The notes beneath the pieces were generated by a model, which did not search any database, had not been told where the DNA came from, and was given only the letters and a program-made list of their open reading frames with translations. Shown here one piece after another: positions 52,199 to 61,314 of a stretch of DNA of 64,000 nucleotides. The translations under genes and the position numbers were made by a program. Origin of the DNA: Streptomyces pristinaespiralis (GTDB lineage: Bacteria; Actinomycetota; Actinomycetes; Streptomycetales; Streptomycetaceae); NCBI RefSeq assembly GCF_001278075.1, contig NZ_CP011340.1, positions 3,100,001-3,164,000 of the forward strand, written 5' to 3'. How positions within the stretch are numbered: position 1 is the stretch's first letter; each line of letters starts with the position of its first letter.

Positions 52199-53014
52199 TC
52201 AGAACAGCGTCGCCTCTTCCGGGGCGGGCAGCTCCTCCAGCAGCTCCGGCCCGTTGTTCCGCACGTTGCTCACCGCCGTCGTCACGGGATACGCCCGCAT
52301 CAGCCCGCCCGGCGGCGGCTCCAGCAGCGACCGAAGCTCCTCCAAGTCGGTCCTGGCCGGGTCCAGCCACGCGTCCCAGCGCTCCGGGGTGAGCATCAGC
52401 GGCATCCGGGGGTGGATGTCCGCCAGCGAACCGGGCCCCTCCGCCGGCGCGACCCCCAGCGGCCCGGTCTCCGCCTCCGTGGTGATCACGGAACACGTCG
52501 CCCACCACGCCTGCGGGTGGTCGTCGGGCAGGGTGCGGTCGCGCCAGAACTCGTAGAGCCCCGCCATCGCGAACACCGACCCGTCGGCGGGCGTGACGAA
52601 GTACGGCTGCTTCCGCGGCCGCTTCTTCTTGCCCTCGACCTCCAGCTGCCGTTCGCCGGAGCCGGTCACCCACTCGTAATAACCGTCGGCGGGCAGGATG
52701 CAGCGCCGGGTGAGGAAGGGCCGGCGGAAGGACGGCTTGTCGTGCACCGTCTCCGCCCGCGCGTTGATCATCCGCGCCGCGCCCTCCGGCGACTTCGACC
52801 ACGAAGGCACCAGCCCCCACTTCAGCGTGCGCAGCTGGCGAACCGGAGCGCGGTCGCCTGCGTCCTTCAGAGGGCGTTCGAGAATCGCGTAGACCTCTTT
52901 GGTGGGCGCCACGTTCCAGTCGGGTTCCAGGGTCTCCTTCGGCTCCCACTTCTCGACCTCGAAGATTCCTACGAGGTCCTCCGGCCTACGACTCGCTGCA
53001 TACCGTCCGCACAT
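52199..53014 (-). CDS. SRAP/HMCES-type DNA-protein crosslink protein (YedK-like)
   Basis: 271 aa from ATG 53014 so that Cys2 is at the mature N-terminus (MCGRYAASR). SRAP motifs: WNVAPTKEV, LRTLKWGLVPSW, MINARAETVHDKPSF, CILPADGYYEW with the catalytic Glu, and HPRMPLML with the His. It caps abasic sites in single-stranded DNA through a Cys2 thiazolidine link. Contains an extra basic insert (EGKKKRPRKQ) near residue 130. Confidence 0.93.
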   Translation of the reverse strand: MCGRYAASRRPEDLVGIFEVEKWEPKETLEPDWNVAPTKEVYAILERPLKDAGDRAPVRQLRTLKWGLVPSWSKSPEGAARMINARAETVHDKPSFRRPFLTRRCILPADGYYEWVTGSGERQLEVEGKKKRPRKQPYFVTPADGSVFAMAGLYEFWRDRTLPDDHPQAWWATCSVITTEAETGPLGVAPAEGPGSLADIHPRMPLMLTPERWDAWLDPARTDLEELRSLLEPPPGGLMRAYPVTTAVSNVRNNGPELLEELPAPEEATLF

Positions 53015-53064
53015 AGGTGCCACACTGCCACTTCCGTACGCCGTCCGAGGGAGCCGCCCGCGAA

Positions 53065-53799
53065 ATGGTCACCACATACGCCGGCGCCGCAAGCGCGTCA
53101 CTCACCGACCTGTGGGACCGCGTCTTCGGCACCCAGACCGCTCCGGAGGCGTGGCTCGTCGCCGTCACCGGGCTGGTGTCGCTCGCCGCGGTCATGCCGA
53201 ACTTTCTGTGGCGTCTGACACGTAACGCCGTCACGATCGCCCACGAGGGCGGCCACGGACTTGTGGCACTGCTCACGGGACGCCGGCTCCAGGGCATCCG
53301 GCTGCACTCGGACACCAGCGGTCTGACCGTCAGCCGCGGCAGGCCGAGCGGCATCGGGATGGTCCTGACGGCCGCCGCGGGCTACACGGCGGCCCCGCTG
53401 CTCGGCCTGGGCGGCGCATGGCTGCTCGCCGCGCACCACATCACGCTGTTGCTGTGGCTGGCGACCGCCCTGCTGCTGGCGCTGCTCGTCATGGTGCGCA
53501 ATGCGTACGGGGTGCTGACGGTCACGGTCACCGGGGCGGCGTTCCTGCTCGTCTCGTGGCTGACGGGGCCGGCCGTGCAGTCCGTCTTCGCCTACACCGC
53601 CGTCTGGTTCATGCTGCTCGGCGGGGTCCGGCCGGTCTTCGAGCTCCAGTCCAAGCGGCGCTACGGCGGTGCGCCCGACTCGGACGCCGACCAGCTCGCA
53701 GGACTCACCCATGTGCCAGCGGCGATCTGGTTGTTCTTCTTCCACGCGGTGTCCATCTGCTCGCTGATCGGCGGGGGCCGCTGGCTGCTCGGCCTGTGA
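53065..53799 (+). CDS. M50-like membrane metalloprotease
   Basis: 244 aa from ATG 53065. About six TM helices. HEGGH (HExxH) lies in [22 protein letters not shown] near residue 74, as in M50B-like putative proteases. The second ligand motif is not obvious, so activity is uncertain. Divergent from the SRAP gene. Confidence 0.85.
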   Translation: MVTTYAGAASASLTDLWDRVFGTQTAPEAWLVAVTGLVSLAAVMPNFLWRLTRNAVTIAHEGGHGLVALLTGRRLQGIRLHSDTSGLTVSRGRPSGIGMVLTAAAGYTAAPLLGLGGAWLLAAHHITLLLWLATALLLALLVMVRNAYGVLTVTVTGAAFLLVSWLTGPAVQSVFAYTAVWFMLLGGVRPVFELQSKRRYGGAPDSDADQLAGLTHVPAAIWLFFFHAVSICSLIGGGRWLLGL

Positions 53800-53899
53800 G
53801 ACTCCGGCCGCCACCCCGCCTACCACCTCTCCGTTACGCCCTGGTTTCCACATATTTGATCAAGATCTGGGTTCGCGCAGAGCCACTAAAGTGAGGGCC

Positions 53900-55261
53900 A
53901 TGACCGAAAGCGCCGTGCAGCCCGCCCTCTGGCCCGCCCCCCTTGCGACCGGAGCCGTCGAAGCGACGGTCACCGTGCCCGGTTCGAAATCCGTCACCAA
54001 TCGCGCCCTGGTGCTTGCGGCGCTGGCCGCCGAGCCGGGCTGGCTGCGCCGCCCGCTGCGCTCGCGCGACACCCTGCTGATGTCCGCGGCCCTGCAGGCG
54101 ATGGGCGTGGGCATCGAGGAGACGGTCTCTTCGAGCACCGCGGGCGGTTCGGCCGACGAGGCCGTCGGCGGAGCCGGCGAGGCATGGCGCGTGATCCCCT
54201 CCGGCCTGCACGGACCGGCCACCGTCGACGTCGGCAACGCGGGCACCGTGATGCGCTTCCTGCCGCCCGTCGCCGCCCTGGCCGACGGTCCGATCCGCTT
54301 CGACGGCGACCCTCGTTCGTACGAGCGCCCGCTGAACGGCGTCATCGACGCGCTGCGGACCCTCGGCGCCCGCATCGACGACGACGGCCGCGGTTCGCTG
54401 CCCATGACCGTGCACGGCGGCGGCGCCCTGGAGGGCGGGCCGGTACGGATCGACGCCTCCTCGTCGTCCCAGTTCGTCTCCGCGCTGCTGCTGTCCGCCC
54501 CGCGCTTCAACCAGGGCGTGGAGGTGCGGCACGTCGGCGGCCGGCTCCCGTCCATGCCCCACATCCGGATGACCGTGGACATGCTGCGCGCCGTGGGCGC
54601 GCAGGTGGACGAGCCGGAGACCGGCGGCGAGCCCGACGTCTGGCGGGTGTCCCACAGCGCGCTCCTCGGTCGCGACCTGACGATCGAACCCGATCTGTCC
54701 AACGCCCAGCCGTTCCTTGCGGCGGCGCTGGTGACCGGCGGCCGGGTGACGATCCCCGACTGGCCCGAGCGCACCACCCAGCCCGGTGACGCGCTGCGCG
54801 AGATCTTCACCGAAATGGGCGGTTCCTGCGAACTGACGACGACGCCGAACGGAACGGCCCTGGTCTTCACCGGCAGCGGTCGCATCCACGGCATCGACGT
54901 CGACCTCGGCGAGGTCGGCGAGCTGACCCCCGGCATCGCGGCGGTGGCGGCACTCGCCGACTCCCCGTCGACGCTGCGCGGTGTGGCCCATCTGCGCCTG
55001 CACGAGACGGACCGGCTGGCGGCGCTCACCAAGGAGATCAACGAGCTCGGCGGTGACGTGACCGAGACGGAGGACGGCCTCCACATCCGCCCGCGTCCCC
55101 TCCACGGCGGGGTCTTCCGTACCTACGACGACCACCGGATGGCGACGGCGGGCTCGGTGATCGGACTGGCGGTGGACGGCGTGCAGATCGAGAACGTGGC
55201 GACGACCGCCAAGACCCTGCCCGACTTCCCGCGGATGTGGGCCGAAATGCTCGAGGCCTGA
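53900..55261 (+). CDS. aroA: 3-phosphoshikimate 1-carboxyvinyltransferase (EPSP synthase)
   Basis: 453 aa from ATG 53900. PEP/S3P site residues: [62 protein letters not shown] and [17 protein letters not shown]. Sixth step of the shikimate pathway. It sits 3 nt before rsgA, with which it likely forms an operon. Confidence 0.97.
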   Translation: MTESAVQPALWPAPLATGAVEATVTVPGSKSVTNRALVLAALAAEPGWLRRPLRSRDTLLMSAALQAMGVGIEETVSSSTAGGSADEAVGGAGEAWRVIPSGLHGPATVDVGNAGTVMRFLPPVAALADGPIRFDGDPRSYERPLNGVIDALRTLGARIDDDGRGSLPMTVHGGGALEGGPVRIDASSSSQFVSALLLSAPRFNQGVEVRHVGGRLPSMPHIRMTVDMLRAVGAQVDEPETGGEPDVWRVSHSALLGRDLTIEPDLSNAQPFLAAALVTGGRVTIPDWPERTTQPGDALREIFTEMGGSCELTTTPNGTALVFTGSGRIHGIDVDLGEVGELTPGIAAVAALADSPSTLRGVAHLRLHETDRLAALTKEINELGGDVTETEDGLHIRPRPLHGGVFRTYDDHRMATAGSVIGLAVDGVQIENVATTAKTLPDFPRMWAEMLEA

Positions 55262-55264
55262 CAC

Positions 55265-56278
55265 ATGCGGCGCTACGGCAAGCACACCGACGAGGACGAC
55301 ATCCGGTCCCGGCCGAACCGCAAGGGCAACCGGCCGAGGACCAACATCCGCCCCAAGCACGAGGACGCCCTGGAGGGCATGGTCCTCACCGTCGACCGCG
55401 GCAGGCTCACCTGCCTCGTCGGGGACCGGATCATCACGGCGATGAAGGCCAGGGAACTGGGCCGCAAGGCGGCCGTCGTCGGTGACCGGGTCGGGATCGT
55501 GGGCGACCTCTCGGGCGACAAGGACACCCTCGCGAGGATCGTCCGCATCGAGAAGCGCTTCTCGGTGCTGCGCCGTACCGCCGACGACGACGATCCGTTC
55601 GAGCGGGTCGTCGTCGCGAACGCCGACCAGCTCGCCATCGTCACCGCCCTCGCCGATCCCGAGCCGCGCCCGCGTCTGATCGACCGCTGCCTGGTCGCGG
55701 CGTACGACGGTGGGCTCGAACCGCTGCTGGTGCTGACGAAGTCGGACCTCGCCCCGCCGGACGAACTGCTGGAGCTGTACGGCGCGCTGGGCGTCCCGCA
55801 CGTGGTCACCACTCGCGACGAGTTCGTCGACGGGCGCGCCGCGGAGCGGGTGCGCGAGCATCTGGCCGGCCGGACGACCGCGTTCGTCGGCCACTCCGGC
55901 GTCGGCAAGACGACCCTCGTCAACGCCCTCGTCCCGGACGACATGCGGCGGAGCACCGGCCATGTCAACGCGGTCACGGGCCGTGGTCGGCACACCACCA
56001 CCTCCGCCCTCGCCCTCCCGCTCGCGGACGGGAAGGGCGGCTGGGTGATCGACACTCCCGGGGTGCGCTCCTTCGGACTGCACCATGTCGACCCGTCCCG
56101 GGTCATCAACGCCTTCCCCGACCTGGTGCCGGGCACCGAGGGCTGCCCGCGCGCCTGCTCGCACGACGAGCCGGACTGCGCTCTGGACGACTGGGTGGCG
56201 GAGGGCCACGCCGATCAGGCGCGGCTCTATTCGCTGCGGCGGCTGCTCGCCACCCGTGAACGACGCGAAGGCGACTGA
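55265..56278 (+). CDS. rsgA: Ribosome biogenesis GTPase RsgA
   Basis: 337 aa. N-terminal OB fold (about 35-110), then a circularly permuted GTPase: G4 LVLTKSDL comes before G1 GHSGVGKTTLVN and G3 DTPGVRSFGL. C-terminal zinc knuckle GCPRACSHDEPDCAL. It matures the 30S subunit. Follows aroA, the usual actinobacterial neighbour. Confidence 0.96.
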   Translation: MRRYGKHTDEDDIRSRPNRKGNRPRTNIRPKHEDALEGMVLTVDRGRLTCLVGDRIITAMKARELGRKAAVVGDRVGIVGDLSGDKDTLARIVRIEKRFSVLRRTADDDDPFERVVVANADQLAIVTALADPEPRPRLIDRCLVAAYDGGLEPLLVLTKSDLAPPDELLELYGALGVPHVVTTRDEFVDGRAAERVREHLAGRTTAFVGHSGVGKTTLVNALVPDDMRRSTGHVNAVTGRGRHTTTSALALPLADGKGGWVIDTPGVRSFGLHHVDPSRVINAFPDLVPGTEGCPRACSHDEPDCALDDWVAEGHADQARLYSLRRLLATRERREGD

Positions 56279-56315
56279 GTCATCCGTGTTTGCGGTACAC
56301 GACGCCTGGTAAGTG

Positions 56316-56360
56316 CATAATCGCACCAGGTCGGACCGACCGGTCTTGACCGATCGGTCC
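56316..56360 (+). promoter_or_regulatory. sugE -10 box and TetR-type operator
   Basis: CATAAT (56316-56321) is a good -10. Twelve bases later is an inverted repeat, GGACCGACCGGTC-TT-GACCGATCGGTCC (56333-56360), with 12 of 13 positions paired, so a bound dimer would block transcription start. The convergent TetR gene is the obvious candidate regulator. Confidence 0.6.
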
Positions 56361-56417
56361 CCGGCACAGTCGTTCCCGGACCAGGCAGTCGTCGACTACG
56401 CGGGAGGCCCAGTACCG

Positions 56418-56741
56418 ATGGCGTGGCTGCTGGTGGTGGTTGCGGGGCTCCTCGAAACGGGCTTCGCCGTGTGTCTCAAGCTGTCGCACGGCTTCACGAG
56501 GCTGTGGCCCACGGTCGCCTTCGCCGCGTTCGCCCTGGGCAGCTTCGGTCTGCTGACCCTGTCGCTGAGGAAGCTCGACGTGGGCCCGGCCTACGCGGTG
56601 TGGACGGGCATCGGGGCCGCGGGGACCGCCATCTACGGCATGGTCTTCCTGGACGACCTGGTCTCCACACTCAAGATCGTCTCGATCACGCTGGTGATCG
56701 TCGGGGTCATCGGTCTTCAGCTCTCGGGCTCGTCGCGCTGA
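56418..56741 (+). CDS. sugE: SMR-family exporter, SugE/Gdx type
   Basis: 107 aa from ATG 56418. Four TM helices; essential Glu in VVVAGLLETGFAVCLKLSHGFTRLWP, then AYAVWTGIGAAGTAIYGM. The sequence pattern fits SugE/Gdx guanidinium or quaternary ammonium exporters rather than the broad EmrE group. Its 3' end overlaps the convergent TetR gene by 35 nt. Confidence 0.9.
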   Translation: MAWLLVVVAGLLETGFAVCLKLSHGFTRLWPTVAFAAFALGSFGLLTLSLRKLDVGPAYAVWTGIGAAGTAIYGMVFLDDLVSTLKIVSITLVIVGVIGLQLSGSSR

Positions 56742-57348
56742 GTCCGTCGCCCACCGCCGCCCGCACCAGCTGGGCGACACTCCCTTCGGCCGGCGCGACG
56801 ACCAGGGACAGCGCGAGCCGCACCGCGAGTTCGCAGCGCTGCGGCAGGTCGCACGGTTCGCCGGTCCTGTCCCCGGGGCGCCGTCCGTGTCCCGGCGCGG
56901 CGAGCGAACGGTCCCGCACGGCGGCGACCAGTTCGGCCGGACCGGGCAGCCGCGCGTCCGCGCGACGCTGGGCGGGCACCCTCGAGAGCACGGTCCCGCC
57001 GCGGACCGGGCGGGGCACCGGCAGGCGTTCCCCCCAGCAGCCGGTGAGCAGCGCGCGCAGCAGGGGTCGCGTACGCGCCTCTGCGACGGTCCACTCCACG
57101 ACGGACACGAGCCGGTCGGCCGCTCCGGCGCTCTGCGCCATCAGCCGCTCCACCCCGCGCAGATAGGCGTCGGCCTCGCGCCGCACAAGGGCCCGGGCGA
57201 GGCCGTCCTTGCTGCCGAACTCGTTGTAGAGGGTCTGGCGGGAGACGCCCGCTGCGGAGGCGACGTCGACCATCCGTATCCCGGACCAGGGCTGGTCACG
57301 CAGGGCCGCGAGAGCGGCGTTCAGCAGTGACTCCCGTGCTGCAGGCAT
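56707..57348 (-). CDS. TetR-family regulator
   Basis: 213 aa from ATG 57348 (GGGGAGG 5 nt upstream). HTH: IRMVDVASAAGVSRQTLYNEFGSKDGLARALV. The C-terminal ligand domain is diverse, with LTGCWGERLPVPRPVRGG. Convergent and overlapping with sugE, whose promoter holds a TetR-type palindrome; that it controls sugE is inference. Confidence 0.92.
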   Translation of the reverse strand: MPAARESLLNAALAALRDQPWSGIRMVDVASAAGVSRQTLYNEFGSKDGLARALVRREADAYLRGVERLMAQSAGAADRLVSVVEWTVAEARTRPLLRALLTGCWGERLPVPRPVRGGTVLSRVPAQRRADARLPGPAELVAAVRDRSLAAPGHGRRPGDRTGEPCDLPQRCELAVRLALSLVVAPAEGSVAQLVRAAVGDGLSATSPRAEDR

Positions 57349-57479
57349 GGTCGCCTCCCCGGCCGAGCAACTCCGGTCACAGAGTTGACGGGCCGCGTCG
57401 CCCTGTCAATAGAGGCGGCGGCAGCCGTCGTCGCGGCCGCCCCGGGAACGACGCGGCCTGCACCGATAGAGTGGCGACC

Positions 57480-58280
57480 ATGCCCGACTACCACGATGAT
57501 CTGCGGCTTGCCCACGTCCTCGCGGACGCCGCCGACGCCACCACCATGGACCGGTTCAAGGCACTCGACCTCAAGGTCGAGACGAAGCCGGACATGACAC
57601 CGGTGAGCGAGGCCGACAAGGCGGCGGAGGAGCTCATCCGCGGGCATCTGCAACGGGCACGGCCACGCGACGCGATCCTCGGCGAGGAGTACGGCATCGA
57701 GGGCACCGGGCCGCGGCGCTGGGTCGTCGACCCGATCGACGGCACGAAGAACTACGTGCGCGGCGTGCCGGTCTGGGCGACCCTGATCTCGCTCATGGAG
57801 GCGGGAGAGGGCGGCTACCAGCCGGTCGTGGGCGTGGTGTCGGCTCCGGCGCTCGGCCGGCGCTGGTGGGCGGCGAAGGGCGGGGGCGCCTACACGGGCC
57901 GCAGTCTCACGTCCGCGACCCGCCTGCACGTCTCGAAGGTCGAGCGCATCGAGGACGCCTCCTTCGCCTACTCGTCGCTGACCGGCTGGGAGGCCCAGGG
58001 CCGTCTCGACGGGTTCATGGATCTCACGCGCGCGGTCTGGCGCACCCGGGGCTACGGCGACTTCTGGCCGTACATGATGGTCGCCGAGGGTTCGGTCGAC
58101 ATCTGCGCGGAGCCGGAGCTGTCCCTGTGGGACATGGCCGCCCCCGCGATCGTCGTCCAGGAGGCGGGCGGTGTCTTCACGGGCCTCGACGGGCGGGAGG
58201 GACCGCACAGCGGCAACGCCGCGGCGTCGAACGGGCTCCTTCACGAGGAACTGCTGGGCTATCTCAACCAGCAGTACTGA
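57480..58280 (+). CDS. hisN: Histidinol-phosphatase, inositol monophosphatase family
   Basis: 266 aa from ATG 57480. Metal/phosphate motifs: ILGEEYG, the VVDPIDGTKNYVRG loop and LWDMAAPAIVVQEAGG. The YVRGVPVWATLISL substrate region matches actinobacterial HisN, which performs the penultimate step of histidine synthesis, rather than generic inositol phosphatases. Same position as hisN in S. coelicolor near sigR and aroA. Confidence 0.92.
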   Translation: MPDYHDDLRLAHVLADAADATTMDRFKALDLKVETKPDMTPVSEADKAAEELIRGHLQRARPRDAILGEEYGIEGTGPRRWVVDPIDGTKNYVRGVPVWATLISLMEAGEGGYQPVVGVVSAPALGRRWWAAKGGGAYTGRSLTSATRLHVSKVERIEDASFAYSSLTGWEAQGRLDGFMDLTRAVWRTRGYGDFWPYMMVAEGSVDICAEPELSLWDMAAPAIVVQEAGGVFTGLDGREGPHSGNAAASNGLLHEELLGYLNQQY

Positions 58281-58495
58281 GCGGCACAGCGGCTGGATCG
58301 CCTCCCCGCTCGAACGGCCCGCGCCGCTCGAGCAGGAGGCGCACGCCGGATCATCACAGGGTCACACTCGGTCCGCAGAGTCCGCGCACGCCCTCTTGCT
58401 GCGGTCCGTAAGGGCTGCAACTCTGAGAGTCCCCACACTTGTGAACTTGTGAATCGGTTCTCTAACGGCCGATCACCAAGGAGGTGGCTCCCTTC

Positions 58496-58885
58496 ATGCT
58501 CGTCCGTGACGCCATGAGCACGGTGGTCCTCACCATCGGACCCGCACACACACTCCGCCAGGCGGCCCGGCTGATGGCCGCGCGCCGCGTGGGCGCGGCA
58601 GTGGTCCTCGACTCCGACTCGAGCCTCGGCATCCTCACAGAACGGGACATCCTGAACTCGGTCGGCCTGGGGCAGGACCCCGACCTGGAGACCGCCGGCA
58701 CCCACACCACCACCGACGTCGTCTTCGCCGCGCCTTCCTGGACGCTGGAGGAGGCGGCCGACGCCATGACTCACGGCGGGTTCCGCCACTTGATCGTGAC
58801 GGACGGCGACGGGCCGGTCGGCGTCGTCTCCGTCCGCGACATCATCCGCTGCTGGGTGCCGGCCAGAAGCCGGGTGGTCGCCTAG
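58496..58885 (+). CDS. Two-CBS-domain protein
   Basis: 129 aa from ATG 58496; AAGGAGGTG (58479-58487) lies 8-9 nt upstream. Two CBS repeats: LVRDAMSTVVLTIGPAHTLRQAARLM with GILTERDIL, and TTDVVFAAPSWTLEEAADAM with GVVSVRDII. Such stand-alone pairs usually bind adenosine nucleotides. Partner not known. A direct repeat CTTGTGAA-CTTGTGAA (58438-58453) is upstream. Confidence 0.88.
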   Translation: MLVRDAMSTVVLTIGPAHTLRQAARLMAARRVGAAVVLDSDSSLGILTERDILNSVGLGQDPDLETAGTHTTTDVVFAAPSWTLEEAADAMTHGGFRHLIVTDGDGPVGVVSVRDIIRCWVPARSRVVA

Positions 58886-58928
58886 GAGCATCGCCGGCCG
58901 GGCGGGGTCGGCACGCTCCCCCGGACGC

Positions 58929-58966
58929 GGAAGGGGCCGGATCCCTCACGGGATCCGGCCCCTTCC
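58929..58966. terminator. Bidirectional terminator, CBS gene / katA
   Basis: Perfect 17-bp stem GGAAGGGGCCGGATCCC and complement, TCAC loop, between convergent stops at 58885 and 58986. Confidence 0.85.
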
Positions 58967-58985
58967 TCTACGACAAGCCGTGCCG

Positions 58986-60437
58986 TCAGCCGCGAAGGGC
59001 CTGGACCGCGGCGTCGAGCCGCTTGCCGAAGTCGCCGTCCGCCTGGCGGAAGTTGTTGATCGCGCGCTCGGCGATGTCGTCACGCGACACCTTGGCGATG
59101 AAGCCCGCCAGGTTGTCGATCAGACGGCCCTTCTCGTCCTCGGACATCAGGCGGTAGAGGTTGCCCGCCTGGACGAAGTCGTTGTCCTCGGAGTGGACCG
59201 GGGCCGCCTGGTCACCGGTCACACCGGTCACCGGGATCGGCTGCCAGAGCGCGCGGTCCGTCTGGTGCGGGCCGCCGAAGCTGTTCGGCTCGTAGTTCTT
59301 CGCGCCCTTGTGGCGGCCGTCGTACAGGAAGCCGTCACGGGAGTGGGTGCGCGCCTCGGTGGCGTGCGGGCGGTTCACCGGCAGGTGGTCGGCGTTGATG
59401 CCGACGCGGTAGCGGTGGGCGTCGCCGTACGCGAAGAGACGGCCCTGGAGCATCTTGTCCGGCGAGGGACCGATGCCCGGCACGAAGTGGGCGGGGCTGA
59501 AGATGGACTGCTCGACCTCCGCGAAGATGTTCTCCGGGTTGCGGTTGAGCTCCAGCTTGCCGATCTCGATCGGCGGGTAGTCCGCGTGCGGCCACACCTT
59601 GGTGAGGTCGAACGGGTTGAAGCGGTACGTCGCCGCCTCGGCCGCCGGCATGATCTGCACCTGCACGGTCCACGTCGGGAAGTCACCGCGCTCGATGGCC
59701 TCACGCAGGTCGCGCTGGTGGGAGTCGGGGTCCTCACCGGCGAGCTTGTTGGCCTCGGCCTGGGTGAGGTTCTTGATGCCCTGGTCGGTCTTGAAGTGGT
59801 ACTTGACCCAGAAGACCTCGCCGGCCTCGTTGTTCCACTGGTAGGTGTGGGATCCGAAGCCGTCCATGTGACGGTACGAGGCGGGGATGCCGCGGTCGCC
59901 GAACAGCCAGGTCACCTGGTGCGTGGACTCGGGCGAAAGGCCCCAGAAGTCCCAGACGTTGTCCGCCTCCTGGGACCCGGTGTACGGGTCGCGCTTCTGG
60001 GTGTGGATGAAGTCGGGGAACTTGATGGCGTCCTTGATGAAGAACACCGGGGTGTTGTTGCCGACGAGGTCGTAGTTGCCCTCTTCGGTGTAGAACTTCA
60101 GCGCCCAGCCGCGCGGGTCGCGCACCGCGTCCGCCGCGCCGAGGTTGCCCGCGACGGTCGAGAAGCGCAGGAAGGTCTCGGTCTGCTTGCCGACCTCGGA
60201 GAGGAACTTCGCGCGGGTCCACTGCGAGACGTCGCGGGTCAGCGTGAAGGTGCCGTAGGCGCCCGCACCACGCGCGTGAACGACACGCTCCGGGATGCGC
60301 TCGCGGTTGAAGTGCGCGAGCTTCTCGAGCAGCAGCTGGTCCTGGACAAGCACCGGCCCGCCGACGCCCGCGGTCTCGCTGTTCTGGTTGTCGGCGACCG
60401 GAGCCCCGGCCTCCGTGGTGAGCGGTCCCTGCGTCAC
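58986..60437 (-). CDS. katA: Monofunctional haem catalase
   Basis: 483 aa from GTG 60437, chosen because GGAGG ends 5 nt upstream; ATG 60455 six codons earlier has no such site. Clade 3 small-subunit catalase: distal His in [14 protein letters not shown], Asn in [17 protein letters not shown], proximal Tyr in [14 protein letters not shown]. It decomposes H2O2 in the cytoplasm. Divergent from a Fur-family gene (CatR type) across a 161-bp spacer holding a strong promoter with an embedded palindrome. Confidence 0.96.
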   Translation of the reverse strand: MTQGPLTTEAGAPVADNQNSETAGVGGPVLVQDQLLLEKLAHFNRERIPERVVHARGAGAYGTFTLTRDVSQWTRAKFLSEVGKQTETFLRFSTVAGNLGAADAVRDPRGWALKFYTEEGNYDLVGNNTPVFFIKDAIKFPDFIHTQKRDPYTGSQEADNVWDFWGLSPESTHQVTWLFGDRGIPASYRHMDGFGSHTYQWNNEAGEVFWVKYHFKTDQGIKNLTQAEANKLAGEDPDSHQRDLREAIERGDFPTWTVQVQIMPAAEAATYRFNPFDLTKVWPHADYPPIEIGKLELNRNPENIFAEVEQSIFSPAHFVPGIGPSPDKMLQGRLFAYGDAHRYRVGINADHLPVNRPHATEARTHSRDGFLYDGRHKGAKNYEPNSFGGPHQTDRALWQPIPVTGVTGDQAAPVHSEDNDFVQAGNLYRLMSEDEKGRLIDNLAGFIAKVSRDDIAERAINNFRQADGDFGKRLDAAVQALRG

Positions 60438-60509
60438 GTGCGCCTCCTGCGTCATGTACTGCCCAGTCGTTTCTGCACACGACCTGTCCCTTGGCGTGTG
60501 CCGGAGTCG

Positions 60510-60537
60510 ATCCTACAATGGACAATGTCTAAGTCAA
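60510..60537 (-). promoter_or_regulatory. katA promoter with CatR-like palindrome in the spacer
   Basis: Minus strand TTGACT-N16-TAGGAT is a near-consensus housekeeping promoter, starting about 70 nt before the katA start. The spacer contains GACATTGTC (60521-60529), a 4+1+4 inverted repeat typical of PerR/Fur half-sites, so CatR binding would block RNA polymerase. Confidence 0.75.
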
Positions 60538-60598
60538 GCGAACATCCAAAGTCACACCTGTTCGGGATACGGCTCCCACCACTGTTAGGCTGGTGCTC

Positions 60599-61015
60599 AT
60601 GAGTGACCTGTTGGAACGACTTCGCGGACGCGGCTGGCGCATGACCGCCCAGCGGCGTGTCGTGGCCGAGGTCCTCGACGGCGAACACGTGCATCTGACC
60701 GCCGACGAGGTGCACGCCCGCGCGGTGGAGCGGCTGCCGGAGATCTCCCGGGCGACCGTCTACAACACCCTCGGCGAACTGGTGAGCCTCGGCGAGGTGC
60801 TCGAGGTGTCGACCGACCGCCGCGCCAAGCGGTACGACCCCAACGCCCACCGCCCTCACCAGCACCTGGTCTGCGCCCGCTGCGGCGCGATCCGCGACGT
60901 GCACCCGGTGGGCAATCCGCTGGCCGACCTCCCGGACACGGAGCGCTTCGGCTTCACGATCTCCGACGTCGAGGTGACGTACCGCGGCACCTGCCCGAAC
61001 TGCGCCGCCGGCTGA
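60599..61015 (+). CDS. catR: Fur-family peroxide regulator CatR
   Basis: 138 aa from ATG 60599. Winged helix (LLERLRGRGWRMTAQRRVVAEVLDG; ISRATVYNTLGELVSLGEVLEV), the HRPHQHLVCARCGAIRDV metal segment, and a second CPNC; two CxxC pairs form the structural zinc. Sits divergently beside katA, as CatR does beside catA in S. coelicolor, where H2O2 inactivates it. No Shine-Dalgarno; a TAGGCT hexamer ends 7 nt before the ATG, so the message may be leaderless. Confidence 0.93.
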   Translation: MSDLLERLRGRGWRMTAQRRVVAEVLDGEHVHLTADEVHARAVERLPEISRATVYNTLGELVSLGEVLEVSTDRRAKRYDPNAHRPHQHLVCARCGAIRDVHPVGNPLADLPDTERFGFTISDVEVTYRGTCPNCAAG

Positions 61016-61026
61016 CATACGCGAGA

Positions 61027-61060
61027 AAGAGGCCCCCGATGTCCGCATCGGGGGCCTCTT
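61027..61060 (+). terminator. catR terminator
   Basis: Perfect 15-bp stem AAGAGGCCCCCGATG and complement with a TCCG loop, 11 nt past the stop, ending in TT. Confidence 0.88.
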
Positions 61061-61155
61061 CGCGTCCGGATTTCCGGCGGGGTCACCCCGTCCGGTTTCC
61101 GACACGGCTTCCCCGGCGCCGGCATCTTCGGGCCGGTGCGCGACGCCAAAAACAC

Positions 61156-61187
61156 CGAAGGCCCGGATCCAAGGATCCGGGCCTTCG
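61156..61187 (-). terminator. Terminator of tRNA-fMet copy 1
   Basis: Perfect 15-bp stem CGAAGGCCCGGATCC and complement with an AA loop; on the minus strand it is followed by GTGTTTTTGG, a U-tract. Starts 7 nt beyond the tRNA 3' end. Confidence 0.88.
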
Positions 61188-61194
61188 GTTTCAG

Positions 61195-61268
61195 TAGCGG
61201 GGACAGGATTTGAACCTGCGACCTCTGGGTTATGAGCCCAGCGAGCTACCGAGCTGCTCCACCCCGCG
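61195..61268 (-). tRNA. Initiator tRNA-Met(CAT), copy 1
   Basis: 74 nt on the minus strand. Anticodon CAT within the GGG...CCC-flanked stem (GGGCTCATAACCC), GGTTCAAATCC T-arm, and an unpaired first position (C1 opposite T72), the marks of initiator tRNA. The CCA end is not encoded. Identical to copy 2. Confidence 0.95.
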
Positions 61269-61314
61269 TCGGTGAACACAACCTTACGTCACCCCGCCGA
61301 CCAGCGCAAATCCC

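Noticed and set aside
56328..56417. Guanidine riboswitch in the sugE leader
   Set aside because: I could not match guanidine-I, -II or -III core sequences; the main structure is a TetR-like palindrome. A covariance-model search would settle it.
58438..58453. CTTGTGAA direct repeat as a Rex or FNR operator
   Set aside because: Rex and FNR sites are inverted repeats; the second half here is in the same orientation.
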